64,000 nt of DNA, from assembly GCF_030444335.1 (NCBI RefSeq), contig NZ_CP128595.1:1178001-1242000 (forward strand), written 5' to 3'. The stretch comes from Polaribacter huanghezhanensis (GTDB taxonomy: Bacteria; Bacteroidota; Bacteroidia; Flavobacteriales; Flavobacteriaceae). A program made the position numbers and the translations under genes. The notes under the pieces were generated by a model. That model was not told the origin of the DNA. It did no database searches and saw nothing but the letters and a program-made list of their open reading frames with translations. Positions 9,220 through 17,200 of the stretch are shown one piece after another; position 1 is the stretch's first letter; each line of letters starts with the position of its first letter.

Positions 9220-9771
9220 TTACAAAGCAAATTTCACACCTATAAAGAGACTTCTTTTAATATTAAGGGAGGTGCTAAATCTTGTGGTTAAATCTTTTCT
9301 GTCAATGGCTTGATACAGAAGAGAGAGTCGTATTTTATCAGTGATAGGGTAGGTAGTTTCAAAATCCATGCTTAACCCCATAAAAGAAGATTCCTCTATT
9401 GAATAGTTAATCCCAATAAAACTGCCCTTTCCTCTTAAAATGATACCATGATTTATATATGCTCCAAAATTAAATTTTTTTAAAAAGGGAAATCGTGTAA
9501 CATAACCAAATCCAATAAAAAAACGATGAAATGTAGAGCTATTTAAATCTGAATATTCAATCCCAATATAAAAAGGAAAGCTACTTTTTTTAGTTTCAAA
9601 AGCTTTTAATTCAAGTCGGATTAATAGATCTGGGGTAAAAGAGTCATTACCTATATTGTCACCAAACAACAATAATCTTATGTCTTGATGAACAGATAAG
9701 CTCATTGAGGATTCTTGACTAGTACTCGGGAGAAAATAAAATAAACAAAAAAAGAGTACTAACACTTTCAC
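9220..9771 (-). CDS. Putative outer-membrane beta-barrel protein (183 aa)
   Basis: Signal peptide at residues 1-18 (MKVLVLFFCLFYFLPSTSQ). The rest alternates hydrophobic and polar residues with aromatic girdles (PFYIGIEYSDL, FFIGFGYVTRF, FIGINYSIEES, RSLFIGVKFAL) and ends in a hydrophobic beta-strand, the pattern of small 8-stranded outer-membrane barrels. No specific family is recognised. Monocistronic; a 525-bp stretch without genes lies upstream. Confidence 0.6.
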   Translation of the reverse strand: MKVLVLFFCLFYFLPSTSQESSMSLSVHQDIRLLLFGDNIGNDSFTPDLLIRLELKAFETKKSSFPFYIGIEYSDLNSSTFHRFFIGFGYVTRFPFLKKFNFGAYINHGIILRGKGSFIGINYSIEESSFMGLSMDFETTYPITDKIRLSLLYQAIDRKDLTTRFSTSLNIKRSLFIGVKFAL

Positions 9772-10296
9772 TTAATAAATAGTTTTTTAATATTCAGGTT
9801 AATAGTTAGAGAGATAAAAACTTGAAAGTTATTTTTATTACAAGGTACTATTTTATTTTGTAAAAGCGCAAAATCGTAAAAGTAATATTATGAGTGATTT
9901 AAGCCTCGTTTTTAAAAAATATATTAAAAAAGTAATAGCATATGGGCGGATAATTTCGCGATACTTTTTTAGTAAAAGCTCAATAACCTTGAATAAGGAC
10001 AGTATTTGGGTTTACTAAATCACCAATTGGATCAATAATATCTTTCGGATAATTTTGTTCTCCCTATTTTTTTTAAAAATAGAGATAAATTATATTTTCA
10101 GCCATTATTATATTTAGTTTTTCGAAGAGCAACCTCATTTAAAATACGTGATTCTGATGTTAATTTGAAATGCAGAAAAAGGACTTTTAAATTTATGTAA
10201 ACATTATTTATTGACGTTGTATACTCAGTAAGAAATATTACTAAAATTGCCTTTATTTACTTTTAATCTAAACTTAAAGTTGAGACAAGTAAAATT
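9772..10296. other. Gene-poor interval (525 bp)
   Basis: No ATG-initiated frame of useful size on either strand, no hairpin-T-run terminator and no tRNA. The only coding-like stretch is a startless + frame, 10039-10200 (54 codons, reading FQPLLYLVFRRATSFKIRD in the middle, stop TAA at 10198), which might be a gene remnant. Otherwise A+T-rich and unremarkable. Confidence 0.5.
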
Positions 10297-12318
10297 TTAA
10301 TTATTAATTAAACCTGCACGTTTTAGTAATGCGTCTGGTTTTGGTTCTTGCCCTCGAAAGCGTTTGTACAATTCCATGGGTTTTTCTGTTCCGCCTTTTG
10401 ATAAGACATTTTCTTTAAATTTTGTCGCAACCTCTTTGTTAAAAATTCCTTTTTCTAAGAAATATTCAAAAGCATCTGCATCCAATACTTCAGCCCATTT
10501 GTAGGAATAATATCCTGCAGAATATCCGCCTTGAAAAATATGAGAAAACGCGGTGCTCATACAGTTTTCTGCAATATCAGGATATAATTTTGTGTCAGAA
10601 AAAGCGTCTGTTTCAAATTCTTTTATACTTTTTATTTCTGATGGATTTTCAGAATGCCATTTCATATCTAATATCCCAAAACTTAATTGACGAAGTGTTT
10701 GCATTCCTTCATGAAAACTTGCCGATTCTTTAATTTTTGTTATATATTCCATCGGAATTACTTCTCCAGTTTCATAATGTTTGGCAAAAATTTCCAAGGC
10801 TTCCTTTTCGTAACACCAATTCTCTAAAACTTGACTAGGTAATTCCACAAAATCCCAAGAAACTGAAGTTCCAGACAAGCTATTATACGTTGTGTTTGCC
10901 AGTATTCCGTGCAAAGCGTGACCAAATTCGTGAAACAAGGTTGTCACTTCGTTAAAAGTTAATAATGACGGTTTTGTTGCGGTAGGTTTGGTAAAATTAC
11001 ACACGATTGAAACGTGTGGTCTTTCATTAATTCCGTTTTTAATTTGTTGCGGTTTGTAAGAAGTCATCCATGCGCCATTTCGTTTTCCTTTTCTCGGATG
11101 AAAATCTGCATAAAAAACAGCGATAAAATTTCCTTTAGTGTCTGTTACATTGTATGTTTTAACATCGTCGTGATAGATGTCAATATTAAAAACTTCTTCA
11201 AAATGTAAATCGTACAAACGATTTGCAACTTCAAAAACACCATTAATTACATTTTCTAATTTAAAATACGGTTTTAAGATTTCTTGATCTAAATTGAAGC
11301 GTTCTTTCTTTAGTTTTTCTGCATAATAAGCGCCGTCCCATTTTTGTAATTGATCAATTCCGGCTAGTTTTTTTGCATATGCTTCTAATTCTTCAAATTC
11401 TTTTTGAGCAGCAGGTTTTGCTTTGGCTAATAAATCATTTGAAAAAGAAATTACTTTTTCTGGAGTTTCAGCCATGCGTTCTTCCAATACAAAATGTGCA
11501 TGCGTTTTATAACCGAGTAAATTTGCTCGTTGATGACGCAATTTTACAATGTTTAAAACAATCTCTTCATTATTAAATTTGTTATCTTGAAAGGCTTTTT
11601 TACCAGCAGCAATTGTTATTTTTTTTCGTAATTCGCGATTGTCTGCATAGGTCATAAAAGGAATATAACTCGGGTAATCCAAGGTGAAAATCCAGCCCTT
11701 CTTTTCGTTTTCTTTTGCAAGTTGATGTGCTGCTTCTTTTACGCTTTCTGGCAAACCAGCAACTTCATATTCTTTTGTTAAATGCATTTGAAAAGCATTG
11801 GTTTCTGCTAAGACATTTTCTCCAAACTGCAACGATAATTTTGATAGTTCAGTATCAATTTTACGCAGTTCAGATTTTTTTTCTTCTGATAAATTTGCGC
11901 CATTTCTAGCAAAACCTTTGTATTGTTTTTCTAACAACATGTGTTGTTCTACAGATAAATTTAAGTTTTCTTTTTGATCAAAAACAAATTTTACTCGTTC
12001 AAATAATTCCTTGTTTAGCTTGATGTCATTAGAGAAATCACTTAGCCAAGGAGATATTTCTTGTGCTATTTTCTGAATTTCATCATTGGTTTCAGCCGAA
12101 TTTAAATTGAAGAAAATACTGGTAATTCTTCCTAGTTTTTCACCAGTAAAATCCAACGCAACTGTAGTGTTTTCAAAAGTTGGTTCGTTTTGATTCTGAA
12201 CAATTTCATCGATTTCTTTTTTTGCAATTTCAATGGCTTTTTTAATTGCAGGTTTGTAATCTTTGTTTGAAATTTTTGAAAAAGGTGCAGTATTAAAATG
12301 GTGTAAAAGTGGATTCAT
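10297..12318 (-). CDS. M3-family zinc metallopeptidase (peptidyl-dipeptidase Dcp / oligopeptidase A type)
   Basis: A 673-residue cytoplasmic peptidase that trims oligopeptides. The zinc site is HEFGH in TLFHEFGHALHGIL, with the downstream Glu expected in the conserved SFHEGMQ/DFVELPSQVLENW region. N-terminus NPLLHHFNTAPFSKI matches Dcp/OpdA proteins, and no signal peptide is present. Start chosen at ATG 12318: an alternative GTG at 12345 falls inside the dispersed repeat and is unlikely. Dcp versus OpdA cannot be settled by eye, so no symbol is given. Confidence 0.88.
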   Translation of the reverse strand: MNPLLHHFNTAPFSKISNKDYKPAIKKAIEIAKKEIDEIVQNQNEPTFENTTVALDFTGEKLGRITSIFFNLNSAETNDEIQKIAQEISPWLSDFSNDIKLNKELFERVKFVFDQKENLNLSVEQHMLLEKQYKGFARNGANLSEEKKSELRKIDTELSKLSLQFGENVLAETNAFQMHLTKEYEVAGLPESVKEAAHQLAKENEKKGWIFTLDYPSYIPFMTYADNRELRKKITIAAGKKAFQDNKFNNEEIVLNIVKLRHQRANLLGYKTHAHFVLEERMAETPEKVISFSNDLLAKAKPAAQKEFEELEAYAKKLAGIDQLQKWDGAYYAEKLKKERFNLDQEILKPYFKLENVINGVFEVANRLYDLHFEEVFNIDIYHDDVKTYNVTDTKGNFIAVFYADFHPRKGKRNGAWMTSYKPQQIKNGINERPHVSIVCNFTKPTATKPSLLTFNEVTTLFHEFGHALHGILANTTYNSLSGTSVSWDFVELPSQVLENWCYEKEALEIFAKHYETGEVIPMEYITKIKESASFHEGMQTLRQLSFGILDMKWHSENPSEIKSIKEFETDAFSDTKLYPDIAENCMSTAFSHIFQGGYSAGYYSYKWAEVLDADAFEYFLEKGIFNKEVATKFKENVLSKGGTEKPMELYKRFRGQEPKPDALLKRAGLINN

Positions 12319-12340
12319 TTTGTAATTTGTTGGAGTTAAT

Positions 12341-12393
12341 GTCACCTCGAGCGGAGTCGAGAGGTTTAAGATCTCGACTCCGCTCGACCAGAC
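12341..12393. repeat. Dispersed hairpin repeat, inverted pair upstream of the M3 peptidase
   Basis: Two head-to-head copies. Left: arm CCTC, core GAGCGGAGTCGA, arm GAGG. Right (minus strand): arm GGTC, same core, arm GATC. The pair forms a perfect 16-bp inverted repeat (12347-12362 with 12372-12387) around a 9-nt loop, between purE and the peptidase. Confidence 0.9.
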
Positions 12394-12408
12394 AAAAAAA
12401 GGAGTGTT

Positions 12409-12888
12409 TTATTTTTTTACTCTTTTAGAAGCTTGTTCAACTTTTAGTTTTAAACCTTCTTTGTAAGCAATAACCTTATCTAACACGCATTTATCAGAAA
12501 CACCAATAATTTGTGCAGCTAAAATTCCTGCATTTTTTGCGCCGTCTAAGGCAACAGTGGCAACTGGAACTCCGCCAGGCATTTGTAAGATGGATAAAAT
12601 AGAGTCCCAACCGTCAATAGAATTTCTGCTTTTTACAGGAACGCCAATTACAGGTAACGGGCTCATAGAAGCAACCATTCCTGGTAAATGTGCAGCGCCG
12701 CCAGCACCAGCAATGATCACTTTTATTCCGCGTAAATGTGCATTTTTAGAATAGTCAACTAATTTTTCTGGAGTTCTGTGCGCAGATACAATATCTACTT
12801 CAATTTGAATGTTAAAACTTTCTAAAATATCGATTGCTTCTTGCATGATTGGAAGATCTGAATCGCTTCCCATTATAATTCCTACCAT
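12409..12888 (-). CDS. purE: N5-carboxyaminoimidazole ribonucleotide mutase
   Basis: Moves the carboxyl group of N5-CAIR to C4 in de novo purine synthesis. The start ATG 12888 gives MVGIIMGSDSDLP, the class I PurE signature with the SDSD phosphate-binding loop, followed by SAHRTPE and GAGGAAHLPGM. Length 159, as expected. The partner PurK lies 55 bp upstream on the same strand, so the two sequential steps are encoded together. Confidence 0.94.
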   Translation of the reverse strand: MVGIIMGSDSDLPIMQEAIDILESFNIQIEVDIVSAHRTPEKLVDYSKNAHLRGIKVIIAGAGGAAHLPGMVASMSPLPVIGVPVKSRNSIDGWDSILSILQMPGGVPVATVALDGAKNAGILAAQIIGVSDKCVLDKVIAYKEGLKLKVEQASKRVKK

Positions 12889-12943
12889 AATCTTATCAAT
12901 TATCAATAATCAGTTATCAATGACATCTGATTATTGTTTACTG

Positions 12944-14107
12944 TTAATTGTTTTTGCTAATTACTCTAATTGTTTCTTTTACTTTTTGAGCCGTTTTTCT
13001 TGCGTTGTCAATATTGGTGTCAACAATAGTTACGTGTCCCATTTTACGAAAAGGCTTTGTTGTTTTTTTTCCGTAAATATGCGGAGTAACGCCATTAATT
13101 TGTAACACTTTTTCAATGTTTTCGTAAATAACATCACCAGAAAAACCTTCTTCACCCACCAAATTTACCATAATTCCGGCAACTTTGCTATCGGTATTTC
13201 CTAAAGGAAGATTTAAAACCGTTCTAAGGTGTTGTTCAAACTGATTTGTATAAGAAGCTTCAATCGAATAATGCCCAGAATTATGTGTTCTTGGCGCCAC
13301 TTCATTGATTAAAATTTCATCATTTTCTGTTTGAAACATTTCCACAGCCAATAAGCCAACATGTTTAAAAGATGCTGCAACTTTTAAAGCGATTTCTCTT
13401 GCTTTTTTTGCGACTTTTTCATCAATTCTTGCAGGACAAATTACATATTCAACTTGATTGGCTTCTGGATGAAATTCCATTTCTACCACAGGATATGTTT
13501 TTACGTCTCCATCAGCATTTCTTGCAACAATTACTGCCAATTCATTTTTAAACGGAATCAATTGTTCAATAATACAATCGGTATCTGCTAAATTCTGAAT
13601 ATCGTTTTTTGTACGAACTACTTTTACGCCAGTTCCGTCGTATCCAAATTGTGCAGATTTCCATACAAAAGGAATTTGAAATTTGTTGCCTTCAAAAGCA
13701 GCAATTAATTCGTTTTTTGTTGCAAATCGTTGATGAGGTGAAGTTGGAATCTTATTTTCAACAAAAAAATCTTTTTGTTTTCCTTTGTGCTGAATAATTT
13801 CTATCACAGAAGGTTGCGGATAAATTTTCAATCCTTCTTTTTCCAATTGATACAAAGCATCAATATTTACATGTTCAATTTCTATGGTTAAAACATCCAC
13901 CAGTTTTCCGAAGTTATAAACAGCATCAAAATCTAATAAATTTCCTACATGAAATTCGTTGCAAATTTGTGCACAAGGCGCTTCTGGTGAAGCGTCTAAA
14001 ATTGCGGTGTAAATATCGTATTTTTGAGTTTCGGCAAGTAACATTCTCCCTAATTGCCCGCCGCCTAAAACGCCTAATTTAAAATCGGAAGAAAAATAAT
14101 TTTTCAC
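12944..14107 (-). CDS. purK: 5-(carboxyamino)imidazole ribonucleotide synthase
   Basis: ATP-grasp enzyme making N5-CAIR from AIR, bicarbonate and ATP. N-terminal LGVLGGGQLGRML, then the ATP-grasp core (PFVWKSAQFGYDGTGVKVV, ELAVIVARNADGD) and NEVAPRTHNSGHYSIEA, the PurK active-site segment. Length 387 is typical. First gene of a purKE pair; its promoter -7 element lies at 14136-14143. Confidence 0.94.
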   Translation of the reverse strand: MKNYFSSDFKLGVLGGGQLGRMLLAETQKYDIYTAILDASPEAPCAQICNEFHVGNLLDFDAVYNFGKLVDVLTIEIEHVNIDALYQLEKEGLKIYPQPSVIEIIQHKGKQKDFFVENKIPTSPHQRFATKNELIAAFEGNKFQIPFVWKSAQFGYDGTGVKVVRTKNDIQNLADTDCIIEQLIPFKNELAVIVARNADGDVKTYPVVEMEFHPEANQVEYVICPARIDEKVAKKAREIALKVAASFKHVGLLAVEMFQTENDEILINEVAPRTHNSGHYSIEASYTNQFEQHLRTVLNLPLGNTDSKVAGIMVNLVGEEGFSGDVIYENIEKVLQINGVTPHIYGKKTTKPFRKMGHVTIVDTNIDNARKTAQKVKETIRVISKNN

Positions 14108-14135
14108 TATATAAATGTGTTGTGTATTGTTCCTG

Positions 14136-14143
14136 CAAAAATA
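14136..14143 (-). promoter_or_regulatory. purKE -7 element
   Basis: Minus-strand TATTTTTG about 29 bp upstream of the purK ATG; no convincing -33 TTG at the right distance. Confidence 0.5.
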
Positions 14144-14166
14144 ACAATCTATTTGATTTAGAACTA

Positions 14167-14592
14167 CTAAAAGTTCGTGATTCGTAAAACAGTCCCATTT
14201 AAATTGGTTACTAAATATTCTCTGGCAGAATACGTGATTCCAGCCGTTAATGGAGCACCGTTTAAGATGTTAAACTCACTGTCATCACATAGGCATTTCA
14301 TTCTTAATCCATTTTCTACAACCATTTGAGAACAAGCACTTGGCTGAATATGCGGAGCAGTACGTTCAAAAGCTTTGAATTGTGTTCCGTTGATATTATA
14401 TATAATGATGCCTTTAATTCCGCCACTTCCATAAGCCCAATTTCCAGGAACATTTAAGTCTATAAATTCTGGCAAACTTAAATCTATCGTTTCATTAATT
14501 TGAACGTACGGTAATATGTCGTTGTTTTGAAAACTTGATGAACAATGACTAAAAACTAGAATGGCTATGAAAGCAAAAAAGATTTTTTTCAT
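14167..14592 (-). CDS. Rieske-fold-like envelope protein lacking most Fe-S ligands
   Basis: A 141-residue protein with an export signal (MKKIFFAFIAILVFSHCSSS); the Cys after VFSH could be lipidated, although His at -1 is unusual. The body resembles flavobacterial Rieske-fold lipoproteins: GIIIYNINGTQFKAFERTAPH, then MKCLCDDSEFNILNGAPL. In a true Rieske protein these positions read CxH and CxCH; here the first Cys is Ala and the last His is Asp, so a 2Fe-2S cluster is not expected. Divergent from greA. The fold call is inference from pattern similarity; the function is unknown. Confidence 0.6.
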   Translation of the reverse strand: MKKIFFAFIAILVFSHCSSSFQNNDILPYVQINETIDLSLPEFIDLNVPGNWAYGSGGIKGIIIYNINGTQFKAFERTAPHIQPSACSQMVVENGLRMKCLCDDSEFNILNGAPLTAGITYSAREYLVTNLNGTVLRITNF

Positions 14593-14626
14593 TGATAAAT
14601 GTTTGTGTGATATTAAAACGATGGCA

Positions 14627-14655
14627 AGTTACAAATATTTTGTACATTTGTAACT
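14627..14655 (+). promoter_or_regulatory. greA promoter with 10-bp inverted repeat
   Basis: TACATTTG at 14643-14650 is a consensus -7 box. It lies in the right arm of a perfect inverted repeat, AGTTACAAAT (14627-14636) and ATTTGTAACT (14646-14655), which could be an operator. Confidence 0.6.
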
Positions 14656-14656
14656 G

Positions 14657-14696
14657 AATCTCATTCTGATAAAACGGTAATGAGATTTTGTATTTT
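14657..14696 (+). promoter_or_regulatory. Terminator-like hairpin in the greA leader
   Basis: AATCTCATT (14657-14665) pairs with AATGAGATT (14679-14687), followed by a T-rich run, all between the greA promoter and the ATG at 14711. This is a candidate attenuator. Confidence 0.55.
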
Positions 14697-14710
14697 AAAA
14701 CTATACGATT

Positions 14711-15184
14711 ATGAGTGAAGTATCATATTATACGCCAGAAGGACTTAAAAAGTTAAAAGAAGAATTAGAGCATTTAGAACATGTAGAGCGTCCAAGAGTT
14801 ACGCAAGAAATTGCTGATGCACGCGATAAAGGAGATTTAAGTGAAAATGCAGAATATCATGCAGCAAAAGAAGAGCAATCTCATTTAGAATTTAAGATTG
14901 CGAAATTAAAGAATGTGGTTTCTAATGCAAGAATTATTGATGAATCTCAATTAGACACGTCAAAAATATTGATACATTCTGTAGTGAAAATCAAAAATAC
15001 TGCCAATAAAATGGAATTTACCTATACCTTGGTTGCAGATTCTGAATCTGATGTTAGAAACGGAAAACTATCTGTGAATTCTCCCATCGGAAAAGGTTTG
15101 TTAGGAAAAGTAGTTGGTGAAATTGCAGAAATTCAAGTTCCAAACGGAATCATGAAGTTTGAAATTATAGAGATTTCTAGATAA
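14711..15184 (+). CDS. greA: Transcript-cleavage factor GreA
   Basis: Binds the RNA-polymerase secondary channel and stimulates cleavage of backtracked RNA. A 157-residue protein with an N-terminal coiled coil whose tip carries the catalytic acids in ADARDKGDLSENAEYHAA, and a C-terminal FKBP-like domain ending GIMKFEIIEISR. Standard length and start. Transcribed from a -7 box at 14643-14650 through a leader with a terminator-like hairpin, and ended by a terminator at 15204-15236. Confidence 0.96.
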   Translation: MSEVSYYTPEGLKKLKEELEHLEHVERPRVTQEIADARDKGDLSENAEYHAAKEEQSHLEFKIAKLKNVVSNARIIDESQLDTSKILIHSVVKIKNTANKMEFTYTLVADSESDVRNGKLSVNSPIGKGLLGKVVGEIAEIQVPNGIMKFEIIEISR

Positions 15185-15203
15185 TATTTATCAAAATAAT
15201 TTT

Positions 15204-15236
15204 AAAAACCTTGTCAATTTGATGAGGTTTTTTTTA
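15204..15236 (+). terminator. greA intrinsic terminator
   Basis: Stem AAAAACCT/AGGTTTTT with extra internal pairs, followed by a run of T. Confidence 0.75.
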
Positions 15237-15250
15237 CTAAAAAACAATAG

Positions 15251-15269
15251 AGGATATGTTTGTCCTTTA
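15251..15269. promoter_or_regulatory. Candidate operator of the Rrf2 regulator, site 1
   Basis: AGGATATGTTTGTCCTTTA, a dyad with half-sites AGGA/TCCT that covers the -33 TTG of the rrf2-type gene. It shares AGGATA-N4-TGTCyT with the site at 15765-15780 before ric. Confidence 0.5.
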
Positions 15270-15289
15270 TAAAAAAATGAATATCTTTG
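15260..15289 (+). promoter_or_regulatory. Promoter of the Rrf2-family gene
   Basis: TTG (15260-15262), 19-bp spacer, TATCTTTG (15282-15289): a full match to the Bacteroidota promoter pattern, with the start codon at 15308. Confidence 0.8.
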
Positions 15290-15307
15290 TAACATAAAAA
15301 AGAATAA

Positions 15308-15745
15308 ATGTTTTCAAAATCTTGCGAATATGGTTTAAGAGCAGTGCTATTTATAGCACAAAGTTCTCTTTCTAACACAAAAGTTAGCTTGGTAGAAATT
15401 GCGCAAGAAATAGATTCTCCTTCTGCATTTACAGCAAAAATATTACAACAATTATCAAAAGCAAACATTATAGCATCTACCAAAGGTCCAACTGGCGGAT
15501 TTCTAATTGCCAAAGAAAATTTAAAAAAGCAAACCTTGGCAGGTGTTGTTGCCGTTTTAGATGGCGATAAAGTGTATACCGGTTGTGGTTTGGGTTTAAA
15601 ACAATGTGATGATCAGTTTCCTTGTCCTGTTCATGATCAGTTTGTAAAAGTGCGAACAGAATTAAAAACAATGTTAGAAAACACTAATTTATACGATTTA
15701 GCTATTGGAATTGACAATGGAATTACGTGGTTAAAAAGAGCTTAA
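15308..15745 (+). CDS. Rrf2-family regulator, NsrR/IscR-like with three Cys
   Basis: A 145-residue winged-helix repressor. N-terminal MFSKSCEYGLRAVLFIA, recognition helix region AFTAKILQQLSKANII followed by the wing STKGPTGGF. Three cysteines in TGCGLGLKQCDDQFPC (C93, C100, C106) match the spacing used by NsrR and IscR to hold an Fe-S cluster. The next gene encodes the Fe-S repair protein RIC, so nitrosative or oxidative stress sensing is the natural role. A shared dyad precedes both genes, suggesting autoregulation plus control of ric. NsrR assignment is inferred. Confidence 0.85.
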   Translation: MFSKSCEYGLRAVLFIAQSSLSNTKVSLVEIAQEIDSPSAFTAKILQQLSKANIIASTKGPTGGFLIAKENLKKQTLAGVVAVLDGDKVYTGCGLGLKQCDDQFPCPVHDQFVKVRTELKTMLENTNLYDLAIGIDNGITWLKRA

Positions 15746-15764
15746 AAAAAAATTAAAATAATAA

Positions 15765-15780
15765 AGGATAAAAATGTCTT
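15765..15780. promoter_or_regulatory. Candidate operator of the Rrf2 regulator, site 2
   Basis: AGGATAAAAATGTCTT in the 47-bp gap before ric, matching site 1 in both conserved halves. Confidence 0.45.
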
Positions 15781-15792
15781 AAATAATAAATT

Positions 15793-16518
15793 ATGAAATT
15801 ACAAGCAGACACATTAGTAAGCGATATTGTTGCAGAGAATTACAATGCCGCAGCCGTTTTTAGCAAATATAAAATAGATTTTTGCTGCAATGGTAACAGA
15901 AGTTTAGCAACTGTTACAGAAAAAAAAGGAATCAGTTTAGACGAAGTTTTAGAAGATTTAGAAAATCAATTAAAAACCAAAGAAGATCAATCTAGTTTAT
16001 ATCAAAATTGGGGAATCGATTTTTTATCTGATTATGTTGTAGAAACGCATCATGCGTATGTAGAAAAAAGCATTCCGGCGATTAAACAATATGTAGCTAA
16101 AATTAGCAAGGTTCATGGCGAGAGACATCCAGAATTATTTGAAATCAGAGATTTGTTTTTTGGTTCTGCCGATGAGTTGACAAAGCACATGAAAAAAGAG
16201 GAATTAATTTTATTTCCGTTTTTTAAGAAATTAGCAAAACTAAAAAAAGAAGGAGGAGTTTATCAAAAACCAAATTTTGGAACGGTAGAAAACCCAATTG
16301 CAATGATGCATCACGAACACGATGTAGAAGGAGAACGGTTTAGAAGAATTGCAGAATTAACAAATAATTATACGCCACCTTCGGATGGATGTACCACGTA
16401 TAAAGTTGCATTTTCTATGTTAAAAGAATTTGAGGAAGATTTACATAAACACATTCATTTAGAAAATAATATCTTGTTTAAAAGAGGAATTAAATTAGAA
16501 CAAGAATTATCGAATTAA
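15793..16518 (+). CDS. ric: Iron-sulfur cluster repair di-iron protein (RIC/ScdA/YtfE)
   Basis: Repairs Fe-S clusters damaged by NO or peroxide. The 241-residue protein has the N-terminal ScdA_N domain (residues 5-60, with the vicinal C31-C32 in IDFCCNGNRSLA) and a hemerythrin-like four-helix domain whose His/Glu ligands appear in ETHHAYVE, HGERHPE, THMKKEE-like KHMKKEELILFPFF, MMHHEHDVEGERF and LHKHIHLENNILF. It lies 47 bp after the NsrR-like gene and ends in a strong terminator. Confidence 0.93.
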   Translation: MKLQADTLVSDIVAENYNAAAVFSKYKIDFCCNGNRSLATVTEKKGISLDEVLEDLENQLKTKEDQSSLYQNWGIDFLSDYVVETHHAYVEKSIPAIKQYVAKISKVHGERHPELFEIRDLFFGSADELTKHMKKEELILFPFFKKLAKLKKEGGVYQKPNFGTVENPIAMMHHEHDVEGERFRRIAELTNNYTPPSDGCTTYKVAFSMLKEFEEDLHKHIHLENNILFKRGIKLEQELSN

Positions 16519-16541
16519 AAAAACACCTCTAAATATTTGAG

Positions 16542-16580
16542 AAAGCAGTAACAATCCCTAATTGTGTTACTGCTTTTTTT
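16542..16580 (+). terminator. ric intrinsic terminator
   Basis: 12-bp perfect stem (16542-16553 with 16565-16576), 11-nt loop, then a T-run. The loop and T-run overlap the promoter of the next gene. Confidence 0.88.
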
Positions 16581-16588
16581 TATCTTTG
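16562..16588 (+). promoter_or_regulatory. HIT gene promoter
   Basis: TTG (16562-16564), 16-bp spacer, TATCTTTG (16581-16588). Start codon at 16614. Confidence 0.65.
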
Positions 16589-16613
16589 AGATTCATTGAC
16601 CAATTGCTGAATT

Positions 16614-17006
16614 ATGAGTAGTATTTTCACAAAGATTATCAACCAAGAAATTCCGTCGTATAAAATAGCAGAAGACGATTATTTTTATGCGTTTTTAGAT
16701 ATCAATCCAAATGCAAAAGGGCACACATTGGTAATTCCTAAAAAAGAAGTGGACAAACTTTTTGATTTAGATGCTGAAACGTATTTAGGTTTAATGCAGT
16801 TTGCACAAAAAGTTGCCAAAGCCTTAGAAAAAACAATTCCTTGTAATAGAATTGGAATGTCTGTAGTTGGGTTGGAAGTTCCGCACGCACACGTACATTT
16901 AATTCCGATTAATAGAGTTTCAGATATTAATTTTACGAGTAAAAAATTAAAGATGCAGCACGAAGATTTTGTAAAACTTGCTGATGAAATTGCTAAAAAC
17001 ATTTAA
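16614..17006 (+). CDS. HIT-family nucleotide hydrolase
   Basis: Histidine-triad protein of 130 residues, cytoplasmic. IINQEIPSYKIAEDDYFYAFLDINP at the N-terminus is typical of the Hint branch, and the triad is PHAHVHLIP near residues 96-104. Such enzymes hydrolyse AMP-lysine or related adenylates; the exact substrate is unknown. A small membrane protein follows after 1 bp, so the two are probably co-transcribed. Confidence 0.9.
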   Translation: MSSIFTKIINQEIPSYKIAEDDYFYAFLDINPNAKGHTLVIPKKEVDKLFDLDAETYLGLMQFAQKVAKALEKTIPCNRIGMSVVGLEVPHAHVHLIPINRVSDINFTSKKLKMQHEDFVKLADEIAKNI

Positions 17007-17007
17007 G

Positions 17008-17199
17008 ATGAAAAAATGGATGAAAGTAGGACTGCTTTGGGGATTATTTATGTTTGTAATTATGACATTTGTATGGCCGGCAATAGTTGGTGATGAAATT
17101 TCTTTAAAAAGAATTTTAATTGCAATTCCGATTTGGATACTTGGAGGAATTATTTTTGGATATACGATGCGAAAAAATTATAAAGAAGAAAAAAAATAA
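17008..17199 (+). CDS. Small membrane protein (63 aa)
   Basis: Start ATG 17008 one base after the HIT stop; upstream in-frame starts lie inside the HIT gene. Two membrane helices, about residues 6-26 (VGLLWGLFMFVIMTFVW) and 37-54 (ILIAIPIWILGGIIFGY), and a basic tail. Family not recognised. It ends 1 bp short of the convergent kinase gene. Confidence 0.7.
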   Translation: MKKWMKVGLLWGLFMFVIMTFVWPAIVGDEISLKRILIAIPIWILGGIIFGYTMRKNYKEEKK

Positions 17200-17200
17200 T

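Noticed and set aside
12319-12345. GTG start nine codons upstream for the M3 peptidase
   Set aside because: It begins within the dispersed repeat, and family N-termini begin at the MNPLL of ATG 12318.
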